Under the pieces are notes generated by a model. The model was not told the origin of the DNA, did no database searches, and was given only the letters and a program-made list of their open reading frames with translations. A stretch of 64,000 bases of DNA, from NCBI GenBank assembly GCA_949710005.1, contig OX453272.1, forward strand, positions 7,109,633 to 7,173,632, given 5' to 3'. Positions 11,901-23,689 of this stretch are shown one piece after another (positions within the stretch are counted from its first letter, which is position 1; every line of letters starts with the position of its first letter). Position numbers and translations under genes: made by a program. The DNA is from Ricordea florida. Lineage: Eukaryota; Cnidaria; Anthozoa; Corallimorpharia; Ricordeidae.

Positions 11901-14150
11901 TTCCATGATCCAGCCAACAGAAGTTTCGGTAGAAAAAATAGCCAGCAAGCAATCATTCGTACCTAATTCCCAGCCATTTATTCTTCTTAGATACAATACT
12001 TCCCAGCCAGCATAGTGATGCCTGAGGAACGGGTATTTTGCATATCGGCTCCACTGAGCACTCCTGATGAGTATATTCATTCCTGTTCAGTATCATATTT
12101 TCCTTGTCATTATCCCACTTCCGCATTGTTAGCTTGGCCCTCAACCTTGAAATTTGCACGTTGTATCATGGAGGTAAACAAATAGCTTCCAAAACTTATT
12201 TATAGACCAAAAGAGCGACAAATGTTATCTAAATAACCGTTTCAAGTAAAAAGATAGTTCAATACAAAATGGTTAACTAAGCCGGAAAGTTTGACTGGCA
12301 ATGAGTAGATTTAGTATGACGTCCAGTTATTGATTTAAATCTCCATTTCCAAGGAGTGCTCGCTGTTTTAATCATGGATAGATCATTATGAGAATTCAAG
12401 AAAAATTGCGGCCTGGAAAAAAGGCCACAAGGCCAGATTCTTCGATCATGTTAGCCGGTTACAGGTCTAAGCAGGGTTCACACTCTAACGGCGTCAAGCT
12501 TCAAAAGGGTCAAAATTGTACCTCAGTTCCTAAACTGACCCAGGCTACATCTGATCTAAGGTTCCCGTAAGGGTTACGTCGGTTCCTCGTCACGATTGAA
12601 AACGAGGAAAATCTAGGGAATTGCTCTGAATGACACTAAAAGCTCTTGTCATTAGTATTTCATTCACTCTTATTCATGCCCCCAGTTTAGAATTGTTTCG
12701 TCAGTCAGAATTGACGACTTTCAACTGAAGCCAGTTCTTAACTCTCACCATTGCGGCTTTTCGAATTAGTAATAATGTATGGCAATATATTAGGTGATGC
12801 TATCATCCGAAGACAGTGGAAACCTTCGAACTGGGAAACATATTATATACTCCTAGTATCGGCTAATTACAAAATCCGCAAACGTTAATATTGACAAAAG
12901 TTTCGCTTGATAGATATCAATTGTTAAAACCCATGAAATTCGATCAAACAACTCTTATTCTATGTATGGTGTCATTTTCAACTTTTTGGGACAATTTTAG
13001 CAAGCTAAAGTCAGAAAAGTCCGGAGATACAGTGAAAACACTTTGTCTAGAGTTTAGCGAGTTAACAATGCCAACTGTTTTTACAAGGAAAAACAGCGGG
13101 TTTTCTCGCCTTTTCGACAGGAAACTCACGCAGAGTTATACTACCTCGCAAGATGGTTTAACTTGTCCCGACAAATACCGCAGCCAATCCCATCGCGTGT
13201 AATGACAGATGACTACACGCAAGGGCCTTACCTGTTTCACAGCGTCGGCATGCAGAATCAATTCCCTCCTTACGAGCAAGCAGCAGTTCTTCTAAGTTCC
13301 TATGCCACATGCGTCACCCTCGACAAGCTCAGTCACTCCACATCTGCCGAGACATTAATCGCATCCTCTGAACGAAACTCCTTCTCTTTCGCAAAAATAT
13401 AGCGAGAATCAGTACAAGTGAACTCATTACAAGCGCTTCCTCTCCCGCCATTTTTTAAAGTTGTGCGGATTTGTAATTTGAATCTTGCGAGTTATTAGTG
13501 GCTGAAAATTTCCCAGTAAAAACAGATGTCATGTTTAACTAGCTTATGTCGGTCTGTAAACAAACACCTAGGAAAATGTTCAGCTAGTTAATCGACCTAG
13601 TGAAAACACAGCCTTCATCAACAAAATAAAAGTTAATACTGGCATTTCATTCAATCAATCAATCAATGTATTTATTATCGATAATGTGGGAAGTGGTCGC
13701 CCAATCTTCCGAGCCAGTGGCTCATGTCAGAAACGCTCGACATGTATAAATTACAACTGCAACTACAAGGGCCTAACCATTTACAAAAATACAGCAAACG
13801 TTTGAATGTGGTCTTTCTAACCCTAGTCTCCTTTGCAGCCGTTTAAAGGCTCGTCAGTTACGCAACCGGTTTCTCCCCACACTGGGTAGTGAGCCAGACA
13901 ACAGCTACTAGATTGTTCTACTCAAATTCCGACTGTAAAACACTGTTTACTCTCAACTCTTGGCGACCCAATGTTGCTTAGATAATTTTTAGTACACCGT
14001 TGCATACAATGCTGACGATTATTACCAACGAAAATGGCACGAGTAAGATAAACTAAGGCTTTTCGAGAACCAGTTGCGCACAATCATCGTCTCACAGCAA
14101 CTTTTCTTCTGTTTGATGCATGCACGTATTTATATGATGATTACCCCAGG
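8945..14150. other. About 5 kb without a supported gene
   Basis: Only short unlinked frames occur here. There is a poly-A run at about 10975-10984. The part near 10,740-10,830 contains GCAGCGTTGCGTGACGACCC, which looks like an interspersed repeat piece. A minus frame beginning with ATG at 13453 (MAGEEALVMSS) stops after about 40 codons and could not be joined to another exon. No RNA gene was recognised. Confidence 0.4.
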
Positions 14151-14158
14151 TATATAAG
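14151..14158 (+). promoter_or_regulatory. Candidate TATA box upstream of the 15.7-20.1 kb gene
   Basis: TATATAAG is followed about 55 bases downstream by AACGAAGCA and a donor-like GTAAGT (about 14209), which would fit a short non-coding first exon. The coding signal-peptide exon expected before 15704 was not found, so the link to the gene is only an inference. Confidence 0.2.
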
Positions 14159-14982
14159 TTAACTGTATATTGTTCATCCAACTACTTGTCCTGAACTCTG
14201 AAACGAAGCAGTAAGTGAGAGTTATCATATGAATTCTTTACGCTGTATTCAACCAAACTTGGTCAACAATAAGCTTGCTAGGAAGGTCATAGTCTACTAT
14301 AACACAGAACCCAGGTGCGGATCCAGGATTTTGTGAGGGGGGGGGGGGAGGATGACCATTTTCTGTGACGTAGTATTTAGCCATATATATACTTAAAACA
14401 AAGAGTTACACAAGGGACTTTTAATGCGCTCTTATTATGCACTTCATTTTTCCATATAGTTGAAGACATTTTGCAAACTGACAGCTACTTTGTTTTGGTA
14501 GTAATCGATTTTCTTTTTTTTTCCCTTTTTTTCTAATAATCGATGAAATACGAAGACTTGACCGCACGAAATGAGGGATGGCTAGCCATCCAATCCCCCC
14601 CCCGGATCGGCCCTTGGAACCTTTTCTGAGCTCCCATTCTCCATTTGAATCTCCGAAGATAAGTAAGCAAGAGCGACGATTTTCCTCAGTTGTAGAGATG
14701 TGGCTTCTGTCCAAGACCCGGTTGCAAACTAGTAGTTATATATGTAAGTGTCGATGCATGGCGAGTATCTGATTAATTCTGATGTGGGATTTTATACTAG
14801 GAGTGAGTTGACCAATCAAAACACGAGAACTAACTGGGATTTATAACAAAGTACATGTAGTTCATCTTTTGTTATATAATAACTCAGATATACGCGCGCC
14901 CTGATTGGTTAGTGTGCCGATAAACCCATAAAAAAATCTGTTTTTATTTAAAGTTAGTTTATAAAAGCATTAAATCGCAGTT

Positions 14983-15125
14983 CTTATGGGTTTACCGGCG
15001 TAATAAACCACTTGGGATGTTGGGAGAACTCTCGAACATGTCACCGGAAATGGCTGTATGTTTAATAAGCTCTTCTCGTGTTCTCCCAGCATCCCGCCTG
15101 GTTTATTACGCCGGTAAACCCATAG
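14983..15125. mobile_element. Fold-back (MITE-like) repeat
   Basis: CTTATGGGTTTACCGGCGTA at the left is mirrored by TACGCCGGTAAACCCATAG at the right, with further pairing of GGGATGTTGGGAGAAC and GTTCTCCCAGCATCCC inside. Arms are about 47 bases and the loop about 45. A related ATAAACCCATAA string sits just upstream near 14920. Confidence 0.7.
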
Positions 15126-15703
15126 CAACTGAAGTTTAGATAGATAAATAGTTTATTCACTTTAAAATGATTGCAGCCGAAAAACTGAATTAAGTCTTAA
15201 AATACATGGTTGAAATATATACTGAAAAGTATTGACAATCAAAAAAAAAATATATGTATATGTATTATTTCGTTAAAAAGCTATGCTCATAAAAATCTAT
15301 GATACATGATACAAAAAGAAGCTGTTTTGGAAACGTCTGGTTTTACAGAGTGGAGCCGTAAAAGTGCGCTTTGCGCGTAAATCAATATTACATTGGTTTC
15401 TTGGGGGCAAAAACTTGTAAAGCTTGTGGTCAGGATCGCTCAAAATCTCTTGAAATAGGTTTCCCGCCAAAGCGTCTCCGCTGCGACTGGGCAAGGTTTG
15501 AATACCTGCCAGGGACAAGGCCTCGTCATAGCAAACATCAGGAAATGTAATCCGCAAGGCGCGCCTCTAACACCTCTCTAATTCGGCGGAGAGGTACTGC
15601 GGGAGACTACTGGTATGCACCGCGCACGCGTATTCCATGACAGCCCGTATACATGTCAGGTAAAACAAAACTAGCTAACTTCGTATTGCTTACATATTCG
15701 CAG

Positions 15704-18700
15704 AAGAATGTCGCATAATGCATCTTACGATGAAAGTGCAGGGAAAAGCCCTTCAAGGACACGTAATTCGCAATGTATCAGTTGATAAGGAAAGCGGATG
15801 TGACGTCCATTGTTACCTGGAAGATAACTGTGTGTCGTTCAACCTGGGTCCATGGGAAGGTGGCCAGCACCTGTGTGAATTGAGTAATTCCGATCATATT
15901 CAACATCCAGATGATCTTAAACCAAAGCATGGATTCTATTACCGGGCAAGCAAGGTAAAACGGCAAATACATCATGGGAAACCAAGCTCATACGTGGTCT
16001 CCTTAAGAATATATGGTCCATATTGTTTGCCGATAAATAGATTAAAACACCTTAAATACCCAGGTGGCTTATTCAGTCAAGGTTTCGTTGAGTGGGGGAG
16101 GGGGGTTGGGGTGGGGTGGCTTATACTGGAGGGGTGGCTTACTCAGGGGGGGGTAGGGCAACGCCTTATAGACTCACTGATTCTGCGATTCATGACATTT
16201 AGCATGAATGTTTTGTTCTCGTTTCACTGCAGAACAATTAGCGAACAAATAACCATACAAACCGACCTGAGAGCCAGCTATCAACCTACCCACAGTTAGT
16301 CTCGTAACTGATGTTTTCATGTTATTCATTTCACGAATCGATGACCATGGTGTAATAACGACACAAACTGAAAGTACTTAGACTTAAACAAATCATAGTA
16401 CATTATTGTAAAGTTATTATTACCAGGGAATCTTCATGAATAGTTTCTTCAGGGGAGGGGTGGATTATTAATAGCTGCGGGGGGGGGGGGTAGCTTAATA
16501 AATTTCTTCTCCTGGAGAGGCGTGACTTATCAGAGAGGGCACTTTATTTGAGGTTGGGAGGGGCCTAATTGAGGATTCATGGTTCTAGCTTTGGCTTTTG
16601 CTTTCAGCTCACCAGTGAGTTATATAACATGAATTAGGGATGGTGTCATGCTCTGCACCAAGTGAAATCTCCTTATGCATAAAATATAACTTGAACAAAT
16701 ATTCAATATTTATAACCATAGCTTCATCTTCATATCTTTTCTTGTAATTAATTAATCTTTTGTTAACTTTCAAATTCGTGTACACATATTTGATCCAAAA
16801 TCTTCATCTTACAATACCATAAACTTATTTTAATTGAGCTTCCTGGAGAGAAGCTCCAAGATAGGTCGAGTCATTACTATAAATAAAGTTCCTATTTCTA
16901 ATACCTTGCATGAAATATTTTGCATGTTCTTTCTGTTGTGTTGTCTTACTCTTAGAACGCTTGTAACTCTGGGAAGTGTCCCAGTAATTCAGTTTGTCAG
17001 AACGGGTTCACCGACAAAGGATACCGGTGCAAGTGCGAAGCTGGTTTCTACGGAGAGAACTGCTTAAAAGGTAAAGATTGTCACCACTGCATGGTTAAAA
17101 CTAATATCCTTCACAACCGATGATTCTTCACCAGTTACAAAAGATCGTACTGATTTTTTCTACTGCACGTTCCACGCGTAAATTTCAATACCTAAGCTGA
17201 TATATGCATGGGATGAAATAAATCGATGACATCAGTGACATCAATAAAATTAATCAGCAATCAATAGATAGTCTATGGTTTATGATGATTAATCAATTGA
17301 TTAGTCATTGATTATATCCAATAATCAAAGAGTGATCGATGAATAATCGATAGGCCACAGAATTTTCCAGCAAACATATCTTGCATGTTTAATGCCTCTA
17401 CTCTTATTATAGCGACGAACCATTGATGGAAATTTCTATCACAGCGCGTAAGGGAAGGTACGTTTTTTATTGGGGGGGGGAGGAGGGCTGGGGCCTCAGA
17501 GGGGAGGATCATCAGTGAAAGTGAGCACCAAAAGGGGAGGGCCATACCTTATGCGAGCTATTTAAGGCAGGGTCACACATCTTTTCCATAATTTTCTAAT
17601 GAGAATTTTTGTGACGATGCTTTCCATTTTTCTTACAAATTTACTTTTTTCTTTTCACCTACTTTGATTTAATTTCGTGTTTTATTATGGGTACTTAGTT
17701 AAATACATTTCTACATGTATATTAATGCCATGGCACATAGTTTTCTCGTAGGACTCGTGTCTCTTTTCGTACGTTTCGTGCTTGACACAGGTATCGTTTC
17801 TTCAGCTTCTTGCTGTTGGCTATCTACTGCCTGATCTCCTGAGTCGTTTGGTTCTGACGAGGTACTGGTAGATCCAACAATGCGCTCTACCCTGACACTC
17901 TCACTGTCAGACTCCGAATTTGAGTCAGAGGCTGGCTGAATGTTGTTCTGACTGTCCTGCACAATAGAAGTCAAAATCTTACTTTATGTGCCTTCACTTT
18001 CTCATCTTTCTTTCCTTTAAATGATGTTTGGCTTCATAGGTAAGTTTTTAATGATGGTTCAATCGTGTGCGAGACGATTGCTTTTCCTACCGAGGCCTGT
18101 CGCCTTTATCAGAATTCGGAAATGTAGGAAATGTTTGTTTTTGAGAGGCAGATTTCGCATGCTAAACAAATAAACCTACCTGTTAAAATAACCAACAGCA
18201 ATGCCGGCTAGTCGGAGAAAGAAGCGCGTGTATTTTCCCTTAGATATTCTATGTTCAAAACTTTTCTAATAGTCAAGGTTTATACTTCCATATTCAAACT
18301 TCAGCTATAAAACGTAAATATCCCACACTGATTGTTGGCATTTTCCTTGTTTCAGCGCGCACACATTCAATATCGAGATATATTTGTATTCAAACACTGC
18401 GTTCACAAGCGAACTGACGTTCTGAGGTTTCTACAGCATGGAACATACCATGTAGTAGTGAGGGGAGGGTCGCACTTTTGTCAGTCACCTAAAGGTGGAG
18501 GGGTCAGGAGCTTTTTTGTTAAAACGCGAGGGAGGGCCAACACTTTCTTGGAAAAAAAATACCAAAATTCCTCAGCCCTCCCCCCCCCCAAGTAAAAAGG
18601 TACCTTCCCTAAGTTATGATAAGGAAATTCCAAGAAAATTGTGTGAGATTTGCTGCAATATAATACATGTGTAACCAATGACTAATTGAAAGGAAATCAA

Positions 18701-20110
18701 TAGAAAATCGATGAGTAATCTATCGCATCACTTCCTCAAAGATGCCATCGATGAGTGATCGATTGGCCAAAAATGTTTTCGTCATCGATTAGTCATCGCT
18801 TACCCATTGATAATCACTAATAATCAATGAATAACCAATTGATTACTCAATGATTATCCATCGATTACTCATTGATGTAATCCGTCATCGATTTATTACG
18901 TTTGGCTAAAATACCTTCATTGTATCATTTCTGCCTTTCTGTTGTTTTATTAGTGACAATTTACCCAAACGGGTCAGTAGCTAGAGAAGGAGAGACCGTT
19001 ACATTTCGCTGCAACACAACCGGCCCACCAAACTTAGTTATCAAGTGGACCAAATCCGGGGAAGGCCTGGACACTTCGAGAACCAACATCAGTGAAGGAA
19101 ACCTGACAATACTGAATGTTACTGTAGATGACAGTGGTTCGTATGAGTGTATCGTTACAAACATTACTGGAAGTTATTCGTCATCTGTACAGCTTCAAGT
19201 CCTCGCCGCTCTGAAGTTCATCACCAGGCCACCATTATCTGCCAGTGTTTATGTCGGTCAATCATTTAATTTATCATGTTGCCCATCAAATAATTCACTA
19301 CCGTGCACAATTTCCTGGCTTTACAATGGAACTGCTTCACTACCGGCCGGTATTTTCACAAACTCAACAAAAACTCTGTCCATTCCGTCTGTGAACCAAA
19401 ATCACAGTGGTGTTTACACTTGCCGTGTTGAAAACAAACTTTACTCACTTCAGGCAAACATCACTGTGAATACCAAGTTTCCTGCAACATGCACTGCAGT
19501 GAGGCAAAAGGTCAGTGACTTCAGTGGTGAATACATCATTGATGTTGATGAGGACGGGGCCCTGGGTCCAGTGACTGCTTACTGTAATATGACAGACAAA
19601 GAAGGTGTTGGAGTGACAGTTGTCAGTCATAACAGTGAAAACAGAACACACGTCAATGGATATAATTATACCGAAGGGTCTGGAAACTTATACGAACGGA
19701 ATATCACCTACATCGGCTTCAGCTACGAGCATTTGAAGCGTCTGACCGCTATCTCCACCAACTGTGAACAGTACATCCAATATGAATGTAAAGGTTCTGA
19801 TTGGTTTGCATGGAGGACACCTGATTGGAAACGGAATGTACATCTCCGACTGCACGTCCATCTCCGTACATCCATCTCCGTACGCACGTCCATCTCCGTA
19901 CATTACATGTACGGAGATGGCCAAAAGCGTTGTGCAGGCGCTGGGGGATGCAATTGTGTAAAAAACGATAAAGTGCGGCGTGAGGACAGCGGTTACCTTT
20001 CAAACAAAGATGATCTTCCCGTTGCTAAGTTGGAATTTGGTGACACAGGAGGCCCAGACGAGGAAGGATACCACACGCTGGGAAAACTGAAATGTTATGG
20101 AATGAACTGA
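15704..20110 (+). CDS. Secreted PAN-EGF-Ig-Ig-fibrinogen-like protein (5' end missing)
   Basis: Three exons join in frame: 15704-15954, 16956-17070 and 18954-20110, with phases 1, 0 and 1 and stop TGA at 20108-20110, giving about 507 residues. Exon 1 is a PAN/apple-like domain with CDVHCYLEDNCVSFN and a CELSN motif. Exon 2 is a complete six-cysteine EGF domain ending CKCEAGFYGENC. Exon 3 encodes two Ig domains (first with FRC, IKWTK and DSGSYEC; second with LSC, ISWLY and SGVYTC), then a C-terminal domain like the fibrinogen-like unit of contactin-associated proteins (YIIDVDEDG, CEQYIQYEC, CNC, LPVA, LKCYG). Many N-x-S/T sites fit a secreted glycoprotein. The signal-peptide exon seen in the 55-59 kb paralogue was not found. 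Odd: about 85 bases of CATCTCCGTAC-type repeat at 19840-19925 replace the expected tryptophan/YWGG core. Poly(A) signal AATAAA lies near 20215. Confidence 0.8.
16096..16560 (+). repeat. G-rich runs in intron 1 of the PAN-Ig gene
   Basis: Two blocks (about 16096-16160 and 16450-16560) hold many runs of four to thirteen G, with GGTGGCTTA-type spacers repeated between them. They look like diverged copies of a G-rich interspersed sequence and could form quadruplexes on the sense strand. A third and fourth block occur at about 17470-17540 and 18457-18600. Confidence 0.5.
17212..17345. repeat. Degenerate ATCGATNA-type repeat, block 1
   Basis: Imperfect, densely packed copies of motifs such as AATCAATTGATTAG and GATCGATGAATAATCGAT. 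The same sequence style returns at 18690-18897 in the same intron. Confidence 0.5.
17711..17962 (-). CDS. Possible exon, serine/acid-rich, unrecognised
   Basis: On the minus strand an acceptor-like TATTGTGCAG at about 17971-17962 leads into about 84 open codons rich in Ser, Asp, Glu and Gln (SDSNSESDSESV), ending in a basic patch (KRTKRDTSPTRK) and TAG at 17713-17711. It lies inside an intron of the plus-strand PAN-Ig gene, between the G-rich and ATCGAT repeats, so it may be a piece of an inserted element. No partner exon was found. Confidence 0.25.
   Translation of the reverse strand: MQDSQNNIQPASDSNSESDSESVRVERIVGSTSTSSEPNDSGDQAVDSQQQEAEETIPVSSTKRTKRDTSPTRKLCAMALIYM
18690..18897. repeat. 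Degenerate ATCGATNA-type repeat, block 2
   Basis: Imperfect copies of ATCGATGAGTAATC, ATCGATTAGTCATCG and CATCGATTACTCATTGAT follow each other up to just before the acceptor of the Ig exon at 18953. Related to the block at 17212-17345. Confidence 0.5.
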
Positions 20111-22065
20111 CAACATGAAAGTGCAGTTGTAAACATAATATCATTAAGTGTAACTGTTGCATAGTAAGCAATATATATGAGCCAGGCCAGTTTCAAAGCT
20201 AGTTTTCTTATCAGGAATAAATTTAAACGAACCACAAACCGTTGACAGAAATAGGATAGAAGGGGTTGGTGTTTGGCTTGTAAGGCTGTGAGTGTAAGGG
20301 GGGTGCGGGGGGCGCGGGGAGAGGAGTAGGAAAAGAGGGTGAGGTATAGTAATGACGAGACAGGTGGCAGGGATTGCAATTCTTGAACCTGCTTTGAAAA
20401 GTCGACCCAGTCAAAACAGGGTTTTGAGGATTCTCCCATTTTCTTGTTTTCCCTTCCAGACTCACACTTCAGACACCACCTACTGCAGTTCAGTTGGGCA
20501 TAACTGCTAGAATATTACAATCAAAGGTAATGTGATCTTAGGCACATGCTTTCTTAAAGTCGTAAGCTAAAACAGCACCACACAGACCTTCTTTGGCCTA
20601 TAACTCATATTTTGACCTGCTAAGACAAACTCAGCATCACCAGTGCACAGATATGTAGCTCTGTTATATTTACTAAAGGTTTGATGTTTTACCGAGGTAA
20701 AAACTTGTTAAAACAAGCATTAGTTTGTAATGTTTGACATGCGTGTGCTATATATAACAACTGCTCATAAATAAAGAGTATGTTTAAACAGTTGTAAGGT
20801 TTGACGTTCTGTGGTGGTCATTGCAACCAACTTGACTCAGAAAAAGATGAACAATCAATAAGGAATGAAAGCCTTAAATAGAAAATGAACATGAATATTT
20901 GACTTTGCAAAATCCAAAAGAAGACATCACAAGTTTACTGCAACGGGATAAGAAATAGCACTTTCTAAACTCTCAGTCAATCCAATTTTACTTGTATCAA
21001 AATGAGCGTAAACCACAAGTAGCCTGAACTCGGAATCAAAAAACTTGTATATTGTTTACCAAGCTCACTTTAGAGATAGCGCGCCTCGTATGTTAAATGA
21101 TCGATCGAATACATCTCTTTACCACAATTGCTACTAATCTCGCAATCTGATTGGCTAATTTGATAAGATCAGAGTCCAGACATCCCAGCTCGCGTCAATG
21201 TGTCACGCGTCAATTTGTTGTGGACTCACTCGGCAGTGCCTCGTTAGAGTCCACAACATTTTGACCACTGTGATGACGCATATCGTTGTCGATACCAGTA
21301 CAGACAACGCTACACCACATACGAATTTTGAAAAGGCTGCCTCTCTATACCTGAACGCACTTGCGCCAACACAAAAACCATATCAGATAGACCTCTTTTC
21401 ACACACGAAACACTAGTTTCAGAGCGATTTCCATTTCGGCGAACCGTTCTTGTTCCAGTTGCCTTGGGAGTCGTTTGCCTTCACACTAGGCCGGCACATT
21501 TTTCATGTGCACACGAAAAGCTATCCGGTATAGTGTAGATAAGCCTTATACAAATTAAAAGCCAGAGTGGCGATGAAGCGCACTCATTAACAATATGACT
21601 GCATAACAAAAGACCCAAGAATGCGTACTTCGATCGCGCGCAGCACGCACTTAACGCGGTACTCGCCCTCAAAGTTGGTCAGTAAAGTTTTTCCTTTCAA
21701 TTGGTACTGAATAGGGTACAGGTTTTCAGTAGGTTTGTAGCTAACTGGAGATAATTGGAAAGTGCTTGAGAAAGAGAAATGAACCAAGTTCAATGTTGGG
21801 CATCAGGAGCCCATCAATATCAATGATTCCTGTCGGCATTCATCCTGTGCTAAAGCCAGAAGGCACCTCCTCAAATTAAACCATAGTGAGGAAAGACTGG
21901 AAAGTGGTTCTGCTCAGACTTGCCGTGCACTGCATGACTACGAATAACCACAACTTTCACTTTATACAATTCCAGTTTCTGAGAACTTAGTTCCTGTCTC
22001 TTCTCAGTGTCCTTTCTCCGGATATATTTTTCTTACGTCGTAATAAGCATTGTGTTCTGCCAAAT
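20111..22065. other. No gene recognised
   Basis: Holds the 3' untranslated part of the PAN-Ig gene (AATAAA near 20215). Beyond that there are only short frames. Around 21180-21300 GTGTCACGCGTCAATTTGTTG and GTCCACAACATTTTGACC suggest an interspersed repeat with imperfect internal symmetry, but the ends could not be set. Confidence 0.35.
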
Positions 22066-22069
22066 TTCA

Positions 22070-22520
22070 CCTCAAACTTCGCCTATTATCTTCGTGCCTC
22101 GTGGCATATTAGGCCTTCACAGAGCCTTTCCACTTACTGTCAGTTAGCCGCAACGGTCTTCACTTCCTCCCAAGATCGATATCCTGCTTCTGCCCTAGTT
22201 TCCTTTTTACCCGTTTGCCTCCAGGAGGTTTTTTGCCTTCTTCTTCTTCATTTTCCTTCTGATGCCCAAGTCATTGCTATGGTGTAGTCGCTGTTTTGGT
22301 CTGTCTGAGTATGTGTCCAATCATCTTCCATCTACACTGCATGCTTCACCTCTTTACTCATAGGTTTTAGGTCTAACATTCTCAGAGCAATTCTTCAGTA
22401 ACATTCTGACATGGTGCGCGCCGTCAATCGATCTGTGAGAATCTTCGAAGGAACTTGAAACGCATCTACTGCTCTGTCGTCTGCCTTGTTCATTTTCTAT
22501 GTTTCATACTCGTACAGCTG
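22070..22520 (-). mobile_element. Degenerate 3' fragment of a LINE (reverse transcriptase C-terminal end)
   Basis: Read on the minus strand, and allowing several frame changes and stops, the segment shows the order typical of the C-terminal end of many RTE/CR1-type LINE polyproteins. It starts with a LYEYET-K-MNKADD stretch and a WMIGH-like region. A TWASEGK, R-rich, K-T-WR-T block follows, then an AEAGYRSWEEVKTVAAN stretch, and finally a VKA-YATRHED-like tail. Only the last few hundred bases of the element remain and it is not functional. The exact LINE clade cannot be set by eye. Confidence 0.65.
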
Positions 22521-22529
22521 GCATAACTT

Positions 22530-23590
22530 TTACTTTACCAAACTTAGGAAGGATTTAATCTTGGACAAGCATATGATAAACTGATTCTCCCCATTGTTTC
22601 ATTGCTAACATGGTGTGGTTGCAGATTGTCTTCCATTGTTAACATTGAATAGGGGGCGTTATGCACTGGTATATCGGCGTGATGAGAGACTTGCAGCTCG
22701 CCCAAATTGTGTTTCAAAAGTTGATGCAAAATGCGGCAAATTATTACAATACATGATTCACACTAGTGTGACATGAGCACTCGCAGAAGGTTGTTTTGGG
22801 CCTGCATCTGTTTCTCTTTCCCTCCGGCTTCCATCCTAGGGCAACAGCAAAATCAGTCGTTGTTCTGTCATCTCTTTCCTAAAAATTTGTTTAAAATTTT
22901 TTGAAAAGTTAACAATTAATTTTCATTGTATAGAGAAGTTAAAAATTTATTTTCGTGGCTAGAATTTTCTTTATATAACAGTTTTTACACCTAAACGTTA
23001 AAATTTTCTAATTTTTAAGCCTAACGGCTAAACTTTTGACTTCTCTTCCGGCTACCGGTTATTTCCATACAGAACCCCATAAGATTGAAACGTGTTCCTT
23101 GCGTTCACAGCTTTTCCAGATTCTGTATTTCCCAAGTGTCACAGTTGGAAACTGCTAGCCCCAGTAATGCTACTGATCAAAAGCCAATTTGATCGGTCCA
23201 TTCTGTTTTCTCTTAATTTCCCAAATATAGTATTTGGTAAATTAAATATGGACAAGCTGTGGTTAAATACATTCAATGGCAGTTACACGTTTCAGGTTTT
23301 ATTGGTTTCTGGTACTCAACAACTCATTTGATCACCAGCTAGAAATTATTGCAAACAAAACAGAGATTCAAACGACCGAAACATTTGTCGAGATAGCCCA
23401 TTAGTTTTATTAACGATGTGATACAATAAAAAAAAATTATGCTGAAATATTTATCACCTTTTGTGAAGTGCTAAATAAATCATTATGAATGAATCAATCG
23501 TGTTATTCGTAGCGCTATTTATAATACTCGCACGTTAGTGCTAATGAATGTAAGCATGTGCTTTTGGCACCATTCGCCATCGCATTATTG
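22530..23590. other. No gene recognised
   Basis: AT-rich sequence with short frames only. A local run near 22900-23045 repeats GTTAAAAATTT-type strings. Nothing else is supported upstream of the lectin gene promoter. Confidence 0.35.
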
Positions 23591-23599
23591 TATTTTTGT

Positions 23600-23607
23600 T
23601 ATAAATA
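23600..23607 (+). promoter_or_regulatory. TATA box of the lectin-Kazal gene
   Basis: TATAAATA lies about 90 bases before the start codon, with a plausible initiator (TCAGACT, about 23619-23625) about 20 bases downstream. The spacing to the signal-peptide ATG at 23690 is what a short 5' untranslated region would give. Confidence 0.45.
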
Positions 23608-23689
23608 AGCTGTGATTGTCAGACTCTGCACATTTTCTGCCTTTGCTTGCTGCAGACGGTAGTGAAGTTCATCCCCGTTCTTGTTTGTT

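Noticed and set aside
13200..13453. Minus-strand frame beginning MAGEEALVMSS
   Set aside because: Stops after about 40 codons; a donor-like GTAAGG lies downstream, but no next exon could be joined in frame.
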